Shown here: piece by piece, positions 6,955 to 14,901 of the stretch
Layout of the letters: every line of letters begins with the position of its first letter
Numbering within the stretch: the first letter of the stretch is position 1
Assembly: GCA_043783625.1 (NCBI GenBank)
Contig: JAYVZE010000151.1
Location: 1-64,000 of the forward strand
Source of the DNA: JAFDVL01 sp043783625
GTDB lineage: Bacteria; Acidobacteriota; Blastocatellia; RBC074
DNA length: 64,000 nucleotides
Reading direction: 5' to 3'
Translations under genes and position numbers: made by a program
Notes under the pieces: model-generated
Told to the model about the DNA's origin: nothing
Database searches by the model: none
What the model saw: only the letters and a program-made list of their open reading frames with translations

Positions 6955-8349
6955 ATGCAACCTTCATCTGTTTGGGAATCAGTTCTCTCTAGCATTGAGA
7001 AAAAAATAAACCACGAAAGCTTCACGACCTGGTTTAAGCCTATTTCTTTTGTGAAGGAAGAAGAAGCCGGGATTTATCTCAAGGTTCCTGATCGCGTTTT
7101 TGAAGATTGGATCCTGAACAATTACCGCGATATTCTTGACGAGGCTCTCGAAGAAAACCAAATCAGTAACAAACCGATCTTCTTTGAGATTGCGCCAGAG
7201 TCTACAAAAATAGAAATACAAGAGCCGAAATTATCAAAACAATCGTCCAAAGAAGTTTCTCAAGCTACGCCTTCGACGCCAGTTGCTACATCAAATCCGT
7301 CGTTAACTGACTTTGTAGACCTTGAACCGCTAGAACTGCCACTGAATCCCAGGTATACATTTGATAATTTCGTAGTTGGTTCATGCAATCAGTTTGCTCA
7401 CGCTGCCGCGCTGGCTGTCGCTGAAGCTCCTTCAAAAACTTACAATCCATTATTTGTTTACGGCGGAGTTGGACTTGGAAAAACGCATTTGATGTGTGCG
7501 CTGGGGCAGAGGATTAAGAACAATAATCGTCATCTCAGACTTTCTTATATCTCGGCTGAGAAATTCATGAACGAACTCATTAACGCGATTCGTTATGATA
7601 AGACCATGACTTTCCGCGAAAAATATCGCTCCATTGATATTTTACTGATTGATGACATTCAGTTCATCGCCGGAAAAGAGCGAACGCAGGAAGAGTTCTT
7701 TCACACGTTCAACGCTCTTTATGACAATCAAAAACAGATCGTTATTTCATCTGATTGTCCTCCGCGAGAAATTCCAACCCTCGAAGAACGGCTTCATTCC
7801 AGATTTGAATGGGGGCTGATCGCAGACATTCAACCACCTGATCTTGAGACCAAGGTTGCAATCCTGAGAAAGAAAGCTGAAACCGAAAACATCAATTTGC
7901 CTGACAGCGTAGCCATGTTTATCGCCAGCAAAGTCAAATCTAATATCCGGGAACTGGAAGGTTCGCTGGTTCGATTAACAGCTCTTTCATCTTTGCGCGG
8001 AGAGCAGATTACAATTTCTCTGGCGCAGGAAGCTCTCCGAAACATCGTAGATGAAGAGGAGCGAGCCGTGACAATTGAGACCATCCAAAAAGTTGTTGCT
8101 GAGTATTACAACATGCGCGTCGCCGACATTAAATCAAAATCCAATACTCGAAATATCGCTGTTCCTCGTCAGGTTGCAATGTATCTTTGTAAACTTTTAA
8201 CGAAGGCCAGCCTCCCGGAAATTGGCCGAGAATTTGGTGGAAAACATCACACAACTGTCATGCATAGTATCAGTAAGATCAGTGAGCTAAATGAGCAAAA
8301 AGGTAGTTTCCACAGGCTTATCAACAGTCTAATTGCCAGTTGTAAATAG
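6955..8349 (+). CDS. dnaA: Chromosomal replication initiator protein DnaA
   Basis: 464 residues, normal length. Domain I (about 1-85) loads the helicase; a proline- and serine-rich linker (about 85-125) follows. The AAA+ domain III starts at YTFDNFVVGSCNQFAHAAA with Walker A GGVGLGKTHL and Walker B ILLIDDIQF. Domain IV at the C-terminus has the DnaA signature LPEIGREFGGKHHTTVMHS, which reads the DnaA box. It binds ATP, opens the origin and represses its own gene. The stop codon is followed within 30 bases by the origin box cluster. ATG preceded by a GGAG. Confidence 0.98.
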   Translation: MQPSSVWESVLSSIEKKINHESFTTWFKPISFVKEEEAGIYLKVPDRVFEDWILNNYRDILDEALEENQISNKPIFFEIAPESTKIEIQEPKLSKQSSKEVSQATPSTPVATSNPSLTDFVDLEPLELPLNPRYTFDNFVVGSCNQFAHAAALAVAEAPSKTYNPLFVYGGVGLGKTHLMCALGQRIKNNNRHLRLSYISAEKFMNELINAIRYDKTMTFREKYRSIDILLIDDIQFIAGKERTQEEFFHTFNALYDNQKQIVISSDCPPREIPTLEERLHSRFEWGLIADIQPPDLETKVAILRKKAETENINLPDSVAMFIASKVKSNIRELEGSLVRLTALSSLRGEQITISLAQEALRNIVDEEERAVTIETIQKVVAEYYNMRVADIKSKSNTRNIAVPRQVAMYLCKLLTKASLPEIGREFGGKHHTTVMHSISKISELNEQKGSFHRLINSLIASCK

Positions 8350-8377
8350 ACTTAGCTACGTTTTCCACTTGATGCCC

Positions 8378-8585
8378 TGTGGATAGCCTGTGGAAACTGT
8401 GGATAACTTTGGATGACCTTGGAATTTTCCACAGTTTTCAATTTTACTAACATTTTTTCCACAACCTTTTCCACAGCGATTTTATAAGATAAACTAATTA
8501 TTCTATAATGACTTACACAGATATTTCCACATTTCCACAAGCCCTACTACTACTACTAGATATAAATAGATAATTTAAGTATTAG
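8378..8585. other. Replication origin oriC with DnaA-box cluster, DnaA-trios and AT-rich unwinding region
   Basis: Between dnaA and dnaN lie at least eight DnaA-box-like nonamers: TGTGGATAG 8378-8386, TGTGGAAAC 8389-8397, the perfect TGTGGATAA 8398-8406, TTTTCCACA at 8425-8433, 8455-8463 and 8467-8475, and ATTTCCACA at 8523-8531 and 8531-8539. Right after the last box come a short GC stretch (8541-8543) and five CTA triplets in a row (8544-8558), followed by AT-rich DNA to about 8585. Box, GC spacer, trios and AT-rich tract is the basal unwinding layout described for Bacillus subtilis, where DnaA assembles on one strand along the trios. Confidence 0.9.
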
Positions 8586-8625
8586 TTTGATTAGTAAAAA
8601 GCAAAAACTTGAAGGAGAAAGTAAA

Positions 8626-9729
8626 ATGCAGATTAAGATTAGTAAATCAGGTTTCCTCAAAGAATTAAACTTCATTCAGGGAGTAGTGGAAAAGAAAAAT
8701 ACGATTCCAATTCTTTCCAGTTTGCTTCTCGAAGCCAACGGTGGAAACTTGAATATTAAAGGAACCGACCTCGATGTTTCCATCAGCACAAACTGCGACG
8801 CCGAAGTCATCACTGAAGGATCAGTTTGTTTACAAGCCAAGAAACTGTTCGAGATTGTTAAAGCATTACCTGAAGCTGAAATCGAAATTAAGGTTGGCGA
8901 AAATGATCAGGTAAGTATCGTTTGTGAACGATCACGATTTAAAATGTTAGGGCAGGGGAAAAGTAACTTTCCTGAAATCCCGGAATTTAAGAACGCCGCC
9001 GGACATCTTCCCGCTGACCTGTTTCGGACTTTTATTACACGAACAATTTTTGCGGCAACGAATGAGGAATCTCGTTACGCTCTCAACGGAGCCAAATTTG
9101 AACTTTCGTCGGAAGGTCTCAGGATGATTGCGACGGACGGTCACCGACTTTCGTTTATCGAAAAGAAAGGAAAGTTCGGAGACGATCTGAATGTCGAAGC
9201 CATCATTCCGAAAAAGACTTTAGCCGAGCTGGTCAAACTTAGTTCTGAATCGGAAGAGACAGTCGAATTCGGTAAGGACGATAATCATCTCTTTTTTAAA
9301 TTTGGACGACGCCTGCTGGTTTCCAGAATGTTGAGCGGACAATTTCCAAATTACGAGATGGTTCTCCCGAAAGAAAACAATTACTCTTTTGTGATTGAAT
9401 GCCAGCGCATTGCCTCAGCCGTCCGCCGTGTTGCATTGATGGCGGACGAACGCTCCCACGCTATTAAATTTGAAATTGGGAACGGTCAGCTCAATATTAC
9501 GGCGCAGGCGTCTGATGTTGGTGAGGCTGGAGAAACACTTCCGATTGAATACTCAGGTGACACGATGACTTCCGGGTTCAATGCTCAGTACGTGACTGAT
9601 TTCTTTGGAGTCATCAGTGATGGGGATGTTAAATTTGAATTCAAAGATGGGAACTCTCAGGCGCAATTAAAATCTGTTGGCGATACAGAATACGATTTTC
9701 GTTATGTGATTATGCCGATGAGACTTTAA
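8626..9729 (+). CDS. dnaN: DNA polymerase III beta subunit (sliding clamp)
   Basis: 367 residues from the ATG at 8626, which has a GGAG ribosome site (8613-8617) and begins MQIKISKSGFLKELNFIQGV; an upstream TTG in the same frame is much less likely. It shows the three-fold clamp repeat, with ATDGHRLSF in the second domain and the C-terminal YVIMPMRL that forms the protein-binding pocket. It encircles DNA and tethers the replicative polymerase. It directly follows the origin. recF and gyrB, common next neighbours, are absent here. Confidence 0.97.
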   Translation: MQIKISKSGFLKELNFIQGVVEKKNTIPILSSLLLEANGGNLNIKGTDLDVSISTNCDAEVITEGSVCLQAKKLFEIVKALPEAEIEIKVGENDQVSIVCERSRFKMLGQGKSNFPEIPEFKNAAGHLPADLFRTFITRTIFAATNEESRYALNGAKFELSSEGLRMIATDGHRLSFIEKKGKFGDDLNVEAIIPKKTLAELVKLSSESEETVEFGKDDNHLFFKFGRRLLVSRMLSGQFPNYEMVLPKENNYSFVIECQRIASAVRRVALMADERSHAIKFEIGNGQLNITAQASDVGEAGETLPIEYSGDTMTSGFNAQYVTDFFGVISDGDVKFEFKDGNSQAQLKSVGDTEYDFRYVIMPMRL

Positions 9730-9736
9730 AAGAATA

Positions 9737-9855
9737 TATCCACGAAGGAACACGAAGAGGGATTCTTATTGGATAAAGACGATAGTTGGATTATGTGTAT
9801 TGAGCTTCCCCAACTATTTTCTTTACTTCGTGTTCCTTTGTGTCCTTCGTGGATA
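9737..9855. repeat. Inverted repeat, CACGAAGGAACACGAAG type
   Basis: Arms TATCCACGAAGGAACACGAAG (9737-9757, start shown) and its imperfect complement at 9826-9855, which has nine extra bases. The middle 68 bases show nothing coding. It lies right after dnaN. Similar CCACGAAGG repeats are widespread in bacterial genomes. Confidence 0.7.
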
Positions 9856-9892
9856 GTTAATTCCGACTTTACTATTGTTAATTAAGTTTAAT

Positions 9893-10021
9893 GGAATTCA
9901 CCCGCTAAGATCGGGAACCTTTGTTTTGGTTCGTCGTTACTATTGGTACGGGTGAACCTCCTGATAGTTGGCGATCATAGTGATTCTGGGGTGGGTTTCA
10001 GACACTATGATCGCCCATTTT
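9893..10021 (+). ncRNA. Candidate structured RNA or structured dnaN 3' end
   Basis: Two stem-loops in series. The first has outer arms TTCACCCG (9897-9904) and CGGGTGAA (9949-9956) with an inner stem GAACC/GGTTC (9915-9919, 9928-9932). A CCTCC element follows. The second has 13-bp arms GGCGATCATAGTG (9970-9982) and CACTATGATCGCC (10003-10015), an inner TCTG/CAGA stem and a G-rich loop, then a run of T, which makes it an intrinsic terminator. The terminator part is firm; that the whole is a separate RNA is inference. I do not recognise it as 6S, SRP or tmRNA. Confidence 0.4.
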
Positions 10022-10026
10022 TTTTA
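10003..10026 (+). terminator. Intrinsic terminator of dnaN or the candidate RNA
   Basis: The downstream arm CACTATGATCGCC pairs with 9970-9982 and is followed by CATTTTTTTTA. It ends plus-strand transcription just as the convergent gene finishes at 10024. Confidence 0.75.
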
Positions 10027-11145
10027 CTTTCCATCTCCCAGCATTTTATTTGATTGATCGGAACCTGACAGCAAGTATCCATCTAGCAAATTAAGCGTAG
10101 TCAATCCGCCGGAATCGCTGAAGCCGTCACCCAGTCCCATCCTTTTTCTTTTGGCTTTGCGTGCGTAGAAAAATACTCCTCCAAAAAATATGCCGAGAAA
10201 AATTGTCGAAAATGCCAAAGCTCCAATCCAGTAAAAAGTTGCGACAATAAATTTTCCGGTTTGAATGGTTTCATTGAGAATATATGGATCAGGCGGACGG
10301 TTTTCCATCGGAAGAGCCGTAACGCTTTTTCCTTCCCAATAAACCTTTGGAGCATATTTGATTTGCTTGATTAACTCTTCAGCCGATTTCTGGTCATTGA
10401 CATTGACACCTTCGACGACGTAATTCCCTACTCTTCTAATAATTCGCGTATTTTTTATGTCAGGACTTTGCGCCTCAAAATGTTGCTGAAGCTTGACGGC
10501 TCCATCTGTGGCGAATTGTGGAGTTTGATATTCGACAATGATTAGGCTCATTTTTCCGCTGCCGTTTTCATAATCTGCGATGGCAACCTGTGTTCCTCCA
10601 GTGAAATCAATCACTTCTCTAAAATCTGCAAAAGGCTGGATTTGCGAGATAGCTTCTTTCCCTAAAACGAATTTTTCGCTATTCGGGACTTTTCCCATCC
10701 CTGGCAGATTGGTCTGAAGAGTCGGCATTTCACTGAATTCGTCGTTTTCAATTTCAATACTTAATTGCGAAATATTTATTTTCTGAGAAGTATTTTCATC
10801 CCACGGCGTAGCACGAAAAAAATATCTTCCGTTTTGATAAGTGCCAACCTTTTCCCGACTTCGCTCAAAAGTCATGAGTCCAAAAGCTTGAGAGGTAAAT
10901 TCAGTTTCAAAAGCCTCAATGACAATTTTATCTTTCTTATTTGAATATTGACGCGAGAAAACTGATTTCAATCCGTACTCGGAATAGACCGGAGCTTTGA
11001 ACCCGGAAGTAATATTTCTAGCTTCGCCAACGGCTTTCCAATTGTCAGAAAATTTTACAGGTAACCGTACAGGTTTTTGGGCAAACGAAGCCGTGACCAG
11101 AATTGAGACAATGAAAAACAGGACACTGGATTTTAAATATGACAA
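10024..11145 (-). CDS. Secreted membrane-anchored protein, DUF6599-like
   Basis: 373 residues with a signal peptide (SVLFFIVSILVTASFA) and one C-terminal membrane segment (about 310-335, YWIGALAFSTIFLGIFFGGVFF) followed by a basic stretch. The body (LPVKFSDNWKAVGEARNITSGF; then a YNGRYFFRATPW-type segment) looks like DUF6599 proteins, which are mainly acidobacterial; function unknown. The start is TTG, preceded by a very strong AGGAGGAG site. Its end runs into the terminator of dnaN. Confidence 0.65.
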   Translation of the reverse strand: MSYLKSSVLFFIVSILVTASFAQKPVRLPVKFSDNWKAVGEARNITSGFKAPVYSEYGLKSVFSRQYSNKKDKIVIEAFETEFTSQAFGLMTFERSREKVGTYQNGRYFFRATPWDENTSQKINISQLSIEIENDEFSEMPTLQTNLPGMGKVPNSEKFVLGKEAISQIQPFADFREVIDFTGGTQVAIADYENGSGKMSLIIVEYQTPQFATDGAVKLQQHFEAQSPDIKNTRIIRRVGNYVVEGVNVNDQKSAEELIKQIKYAPKVYWEGKSVTALPMENRPPDPYILNETIQTGKFIVATFYWIGALAFSTIFLGIFFGGVFFYARKAKRKRMGLGDGFSDSGGLTTLNLLDGYLLSGSDQSNKMLGDGK

Positions 11146-11211
11146 GCGCTCCTCCTACTTTAATGCTTGTAAGAACAAGGAAATTAAGTCGTAAATTGTG
11201 AGCCGATGGGA

Positions 11212-11769
11212 TTACCGCCAATGATGAAGTTGTTGCAAGATCAGGTCAGCATGCTTGCGCGGGTCAGGAATCTGACGCATGGTGATCTTACCTGCTTCTG
11301 CTGCGCTGTCAATAATGACATCTCCCACTCCTAGCATTCTCTCAAAAATAGTAGCACTAACTGTCACGTCCTGAGCATTTCTAAGTGGAATATTTCTCAC
11401 GGTTTTTGAAATCAGACCGGAATCAATTTCAATTTTATTCGGAGTCAAGGTGTAAACGATTCGATTGCGTTCAATATGTTTCATGACCGGATAGGAAAAT
11501 CCAACTAACGCAAAAATCAAAGCAATGATCAGTGTAAACCCTAACCATCCGATTAGTCCTGTCAGAATAATTGCAGCTAAAGCGGCTGTAGCGTAAGAAA
11601 CACCGACCGAATAAAATGACGGACGAATCTGGAAAATAACTTTTTCCGGTGTCGCGTTGGCGGCTGGCTGTGGAACCGGAGTTGTCGTAACAGGTTTCTG
11701 TTCAGCTCCGCAGCCGTTACAAAATTTACTTTCTGTTGAGAGGTCTTTTCCGCAAATATTACAGAACAT
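11212..11769 (-). CDS. Zinc-ribbon membrane protein with bacterial PH domain
   Basis: 185 residues. The N-terminus is a zinc ribbon, CNICGKDLSTESKFCNGCG, followed by a proline-rich linker, two membrane segments (about 60-105) and a bPH2 (YdbS-like) domain: RNRIVYTLTPNKIEIDSGLISKT and IPLRNAQDVTV are typical. Such proteins are membrane-bound with unknown roles. It lies in the same direction as the genes on either side, 66 bases before the DUF6599-like gene. Confidence 0.75.
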   Translation of the reverse strand: MFCNICGKDLSTESKFCNGCGAEQKPVTTTPVPQPAANATPEKVIFQIRPSFYSVGVSYATAALAAIILTGLIGWLGFTLIIALIFALVGFSYPVMKHIERNRIVYTLTPNKIEIDSGLISKTVRNIPLRNAQDVTVSATIFERMLGVGDVIIDSAAEAGKITMRQIPDPRKHADLILQQLHHWR

Positions 11770-11790
11770 AAAGTTAAATTACCTCAGCAA

Positions 11791-12963
11791 TTATTTTTGC
11801 TGTGTTTCGAGAATTTCAGAAATGATATGACCACGCGAAGCTTTTAATTCGATGCCAAGCAATCGCGCTACGGTTGGAGCAACATCTACAATTCGGGCGT
11901 ATTCGATGTTTGTTTTAGCCTTAATTCCCTTTCCTGCGACAATTAAGGTTCCCCGCATTTCTGAACGCGAAGGTAAATATCCAGTGACAGGTCGAGGCGT
12001 AATTTTCTCAATTGCTTTTTTCCCGGTTCCATTTTCTGAAAAAATTACTCCCGGCGCGGCTTCTATAAAAAATGCTGCACGCGGATCGGCTCCTAATTTG
12101 GCCGCTTCTTTCTTCGTGACAATTCTGGAAATCGGGCTGTGATCCTGCAGTTGAATTTCTCTAAAGATGGCTTCAAGTGATTTCGCTGTCTCTTCATTAT
12201 TTTGATCTTTTAAGTAAATTGCCGCTGCTCCTTCCGATGAATGTGTAACTGCGATCCAATCTTTGATTTTTCCGCTGGAATCAAGATTCAGAAAACCTTT
12301 CTTTGCCAAAATCTGATTGGGACGAAATTCCTTATCAGTTTTGACGGAGCCGTGCGGCGAAACAATAATAAATGTTGCTTCGTCAGCGTTCGTTAATTCG
12401 AGGATTTTTTTGATGAGTAAATCACTGGCTTCAAGATTGGAATCCAGCCGAATCAGGATTAATTGCGATTGTCTGAACGCTTCCTCATTGAAGGAGTCTG
12501 CTTTGAAATCAAAGTCTTCGCTTTTTGTGAAAGGAAAATTAATGGCCGCCGTTTTTATTCCTGTGCGTTTTGCAGCTTGCCAGATTGAATCTGATTTCAT
12601 TTCTGAATATTTATTGTCAGATGAAGTTCCCTTCTCTTCATCAAATATAAAATCGGATACGACTCCGTGGTCGGATGGATACATTCCGCTAACGAGACTT
12701 GCGTATGCTGGCCAAGTTGCGGACGGATAAACGCTCTCAACATTAAGCGCAATGACTCCTTTTTCGCGGAGGTATTTCAGATTCGGAATATTTAGGCGAG
12801 GATTGTTCAGGTCTTCTGTTTTTAATCCATCAATTGAAATTAAAATTACTTTGGAAGTAATGGCGGCTGGTTTTGATTTTTTTTTAAGTTCGTTGGTTTG
12901 CGCGACAACGCTGAATGCGAAGAACAGCAATATTCCAATTAAAGTTAGTAATCTGTATATCAT
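11791..12963 (-). CDS. Secreted type I phosphodiesterase / nucleotide pyrophosphatase family protein
   Basis: About 390 residues of the alkaline phosphatase superfamily. It has the metal-binding motif ILISIDGLKTEDL, the nucleophile Thr in YPSATWPAYASLVSGMYPSDHGV, and later VSPHGSV and THSSEGAA, which carry metal-ligand His residues. Members hydrolyse phosphodiester or pyrophosphate bonds. I chose the start at 12963 (MIYRLLTLIGILLFFAFSVVAQ, a clean signal peptide); a longer frame starting at 13035 would translate a palindromic repeat. Substrate unknown; likely periplasmic or extracellular. Confidence 0.8.
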   Translation of the reverse strand: MIYRLLTLIGILLFFAFSVVAQTNELKKKSKPAAITSKVILISIDGLKTEDLNNPRLNIPNLKYLREKGVIALNVESVYPSATWPAYASLVSGMYPSDHGVVSDFIFDEEKGTSSDNKYSEMKSDSIWQAAKRTGIKTAAINFPFTKSEDFDFKADSFNEEAFRQSQLILIRLDSNLEASDLLIKKILELTNADEATFIIVSPHGSVKTDKEFRPNQILAKKGFLNLDSSGKIKDWIAVTHSSEGAAAIYLKDQNNEETAKSLEAIFREIQLQDHSPISRIVTKKEAAKLGADPRAAFFIEAAPGVIFSENGTGKKAIEKITPRPVTGYLPSRSEMRGTLIVAGKGIKAKTNIEYARIVDVAPTVARLLGIELKASRGHIISEILETQQK

Positions 12964-12972
12964 TGAATTTAG

Positions 12973-13112
12973 ACTGGAGCGCAAGTGTCCCGATTGCCAC
13001 AGCCGCTGTTTTCTCACACGGAAAATTACTTGCATTAAAAACTCTAACCTTCGTGAGCCTCGGCAGCGTTGCTTCGCTCGCTGAAAGCAAGCGAGAGGCT
13101 TACGCTCCCAGT
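12973..13112. repeat. Long inverted repeat (family 3), degenerate copy
   Basis: Ends ACTGGAGCGCAAGTGTCCCG (12973 on) and a rough complement ending CTTACGCTCCCAGT (13112), with about 90 bases between. Related copies lie at 32695-32850 and 46064-46215. This one fills the gap between pdxJ and the phosphodiesterase gene. Confidence 0.7.
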
Positions 13113-13115
13113 CGG

Positions 13116-13856
13116 TTATCGAAGCAGTTCAATCATTTCTCTCACTGCTCTGTCCAACCCGACCAGCGAGGCGCGTGCGATAATGTTATGCCCGATATTA
13201 AATTCTTCAATTTCCGCGATCTGCGCTATCGGAGCAATATTTCTATAAGTTAAGCCGTGACCTGCCGCGACTCCAATTTTTGCAGCAACGGCGGTGCGCG
13301 CAGCTTTTTTAATCCGCTCAACTTCCTTACTAATTTCTTTAGTATTACGAACCGTTGAACTCCCCGGAGTTTCGCAGAGATGTGCGTATTTGGCGGTGCA
13401 AAATTCCACCTGAAAAATATTTAATTTGGCGGAAGCTTTGATTTGCTTGAGGTCAGGATCAATAAAAAGACTGACAAAAATTCCCTGCTTGCTCAGCGCA
13501 TCCACAGCTTTTTTGACTGCCGAAAAATTTGCAATCACATCTAATCCGCCTTCGGTGGTAATTTCCTGCGGGCTTTCTGGCACTAATGTCACAACGTCTG
13601 GTTTGAGTCGTGAAGCGATTTCTACCATTTCATCCGTCGCCGCCATTTCAACATTGAGATGTGTCACAACGACTTGCTTGAGCGCGATCAAATCGTAATC
13701 CTGAATGTGGCGGCGATCACTGCGCAGATGCGTAGTGATTCCATCGGCTCCGGCCAATTCACAAATCACCGCCGCTGAAACCGGATTCGGTTCATTCGTG
13801 CGTCGCGCCTGACGAATGGTGGCGATATGGTCAATATTTACATTTAGTCTTTTCAC
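13116..13856 (-). CDS. pdxJ: Pyridoxine 5'-phosphate synthase
   Basis: 246 residues, typical PdxJ TIM barrel. It joins 1-deoxyxylulose 5-phosphate and 3-amino-2-oxopropyl phosphate, the last step of de novo vitamin B6 synthesis. N-terminal LNVNIDHIATIRQARRTNEPNP, then GADGITTHLRSDRRHIQD and the C-terminal VAAGHGLTY and EFNIGHNIIARA are all family motifs. Start is GTG, overlapping the stop of the preceding glycosyltransferase gene (TAGTG), so the two are translationally coupled. Confidence 0.96.
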   Translation of the reverse strand: MKRLNVNIDHIATIRQARRTNEPNPVSAAVICELAGADGITTHLRSDRRHIQDYDLIALKQVVVTHLNVEMAATDEMVEIASRLKPDVVTLVPESPQEITTEGGLDVIANFSAVKKAVDALSKQGIFVSLFIDPDLKQIKASAKLNIFQVEFCTAKYAHLCETPGSSTVRNTKEISKEVERIKKAARTAVAAKIGVAAGHGLTYRNIAPIAQIAEIEEFNIGHNIIARASLVGLDRAVREMIELLR

Positions 13857-14620
13857 TAAATACTCCTCGCCGCAGTTTGTCCCGCCGGGTCATATTTTCC
13901 GGTCAAATCGTTCCAGCGAATTTTGCAAACTTCTGAAAATACTTCCACGGTAGCCGAGACCATCGTGACTTTTGATCCTTCAACATGTCGCCACACGACG
14001 GGAGTTTCTTTCCATTTCCAGCCTTGTTTGTTGGCGATGAATAAAACTTCGGGGTCAAAGCCAAAGCCTTCAATTTGTTGCAACGGAAAAACTGTTTGTG
14101 AAGCCTGTCGCCGAAAAGCTTTGAATCCGCATTGCGTATCGTTGATGTTCATTCCGGTCAGCGCACGAATTAATAAATTTCCGCCGCGCCCGCGTAATCG
14201 TCGCAGGAGTGATTGTTCGACTTTGATGACGGATTTATCTACGGCACGTGAACCGAACACCACATCATATTGATTGACTAAAATTGGCGTCAGCACTTTT
14301 GGAATTTGATCCAGCGGAGTGGCCAAATCTGCATCCATGAATAAGTGTACTTCACCACAGGCGTTTAGCATTCCGTTTCGTACGGCGTAGCCTTTTCCGC
14401 GATTGCCAGGGTTTTTCAGCACCAGCAATTTTATTTTTTCATTGGTTCGTTGGCGAAAACTTTCGGCAATGTTGACAGTTTGATCGCGCGATCCGTCGTC
14501 TACGACAATGATCTCGGACGTATAATCCTGAGCCATCAAATAATCGAAAGTATCAGCCAGGGTGGAACCTAATCGCTGCTCTTCGTTATACGCCGGGATA
14601 ATGATTGAAAGTAAGGGCAT
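13856..14620 (-). CDS. Family 2 glycosyltransferase, dolichyl-phosphate glucose synthase-like
   Basis: 254 residues, GT2 fold. It opens with LLSIIIPAYNEEQRLGSTL, has VVDDGSRDQT, then LFMDADLATPLDQ (the metal-binding DxD) and GFGFDPEVLFIANKQGW near the C-terminus. This matches the DPG synthase-like subgroup, which moves a sugar from a nucleotide to a lipid phosphate carrier. No membrane segments at the C-terminus are seen. It is the first gene of a two-gene unit with pdxJ. Confidence 0.85.
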   Translation of the reverse strand: MPLLSIIIPAYNEEQRLGSTLADTFDYLMAQDYTSEIIVVDDGSRDQTVNIAESFRQRTNEKIKLLVLKNPGNRGKGYAVRNGMLNACGEVHLFMDADLATPLDQIPKVLTPILVNQYDVVFGSRAVDKSVIKVEQSLLRRLRGRGGNLLIRALTGMNINDTQCGFKAFRRQASQTVFPLQQIEGFGFDPEVLFIANKQGWKWKETPVVWRHVEGSKVTMVSATVEVFSEVCKIRWNDLTGKYDPAGQTAARSI

Positions 14621-14770
14621 TACGTTTTTCCTTTGTCATTCTGCAATGGAAGCTAATGATACCGTATTTTGCACAGCCTGTGGAAATGTCTGAGGAAATT
14701 CATTAATTGACGATGCAATCAAATTGATGCTATTAACATTGGTTTTGCTGAGATTAATGGCAGTTATAAT

Positions 14771-14879
14771 GCAGAAGCCCGCACGCAGTAAGGGCGTCTT
14801 TTCATTTATAATAAACGATTAGAAAAAATGCGGAAGTTCACATGGTGGACAGACGCCCTTACTGCGTGCGGGCTTCTGC
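14771..14879. repeat. REP-like palindrome (family 1)
   Basis: Perfect 29-bp arms at 14771-14799 and 14851-14879 (core GCAGAAGCCCGCACGCAGTA), separated by 51 bases. It fills the gap between the divergent glycosyltransferase and argS genes. Confidence 0.9.
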
Positions 14880-14901
14880 CTTTTGAAACACAATAAATTT
14901 T

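Noticed and set aside
12752..13253. Plus-strand frames over the phosphodiesterase start and pdxJ
   Set aside because: Low-complexity, overlapping two real genes and a palindromic repeat, with no motif.
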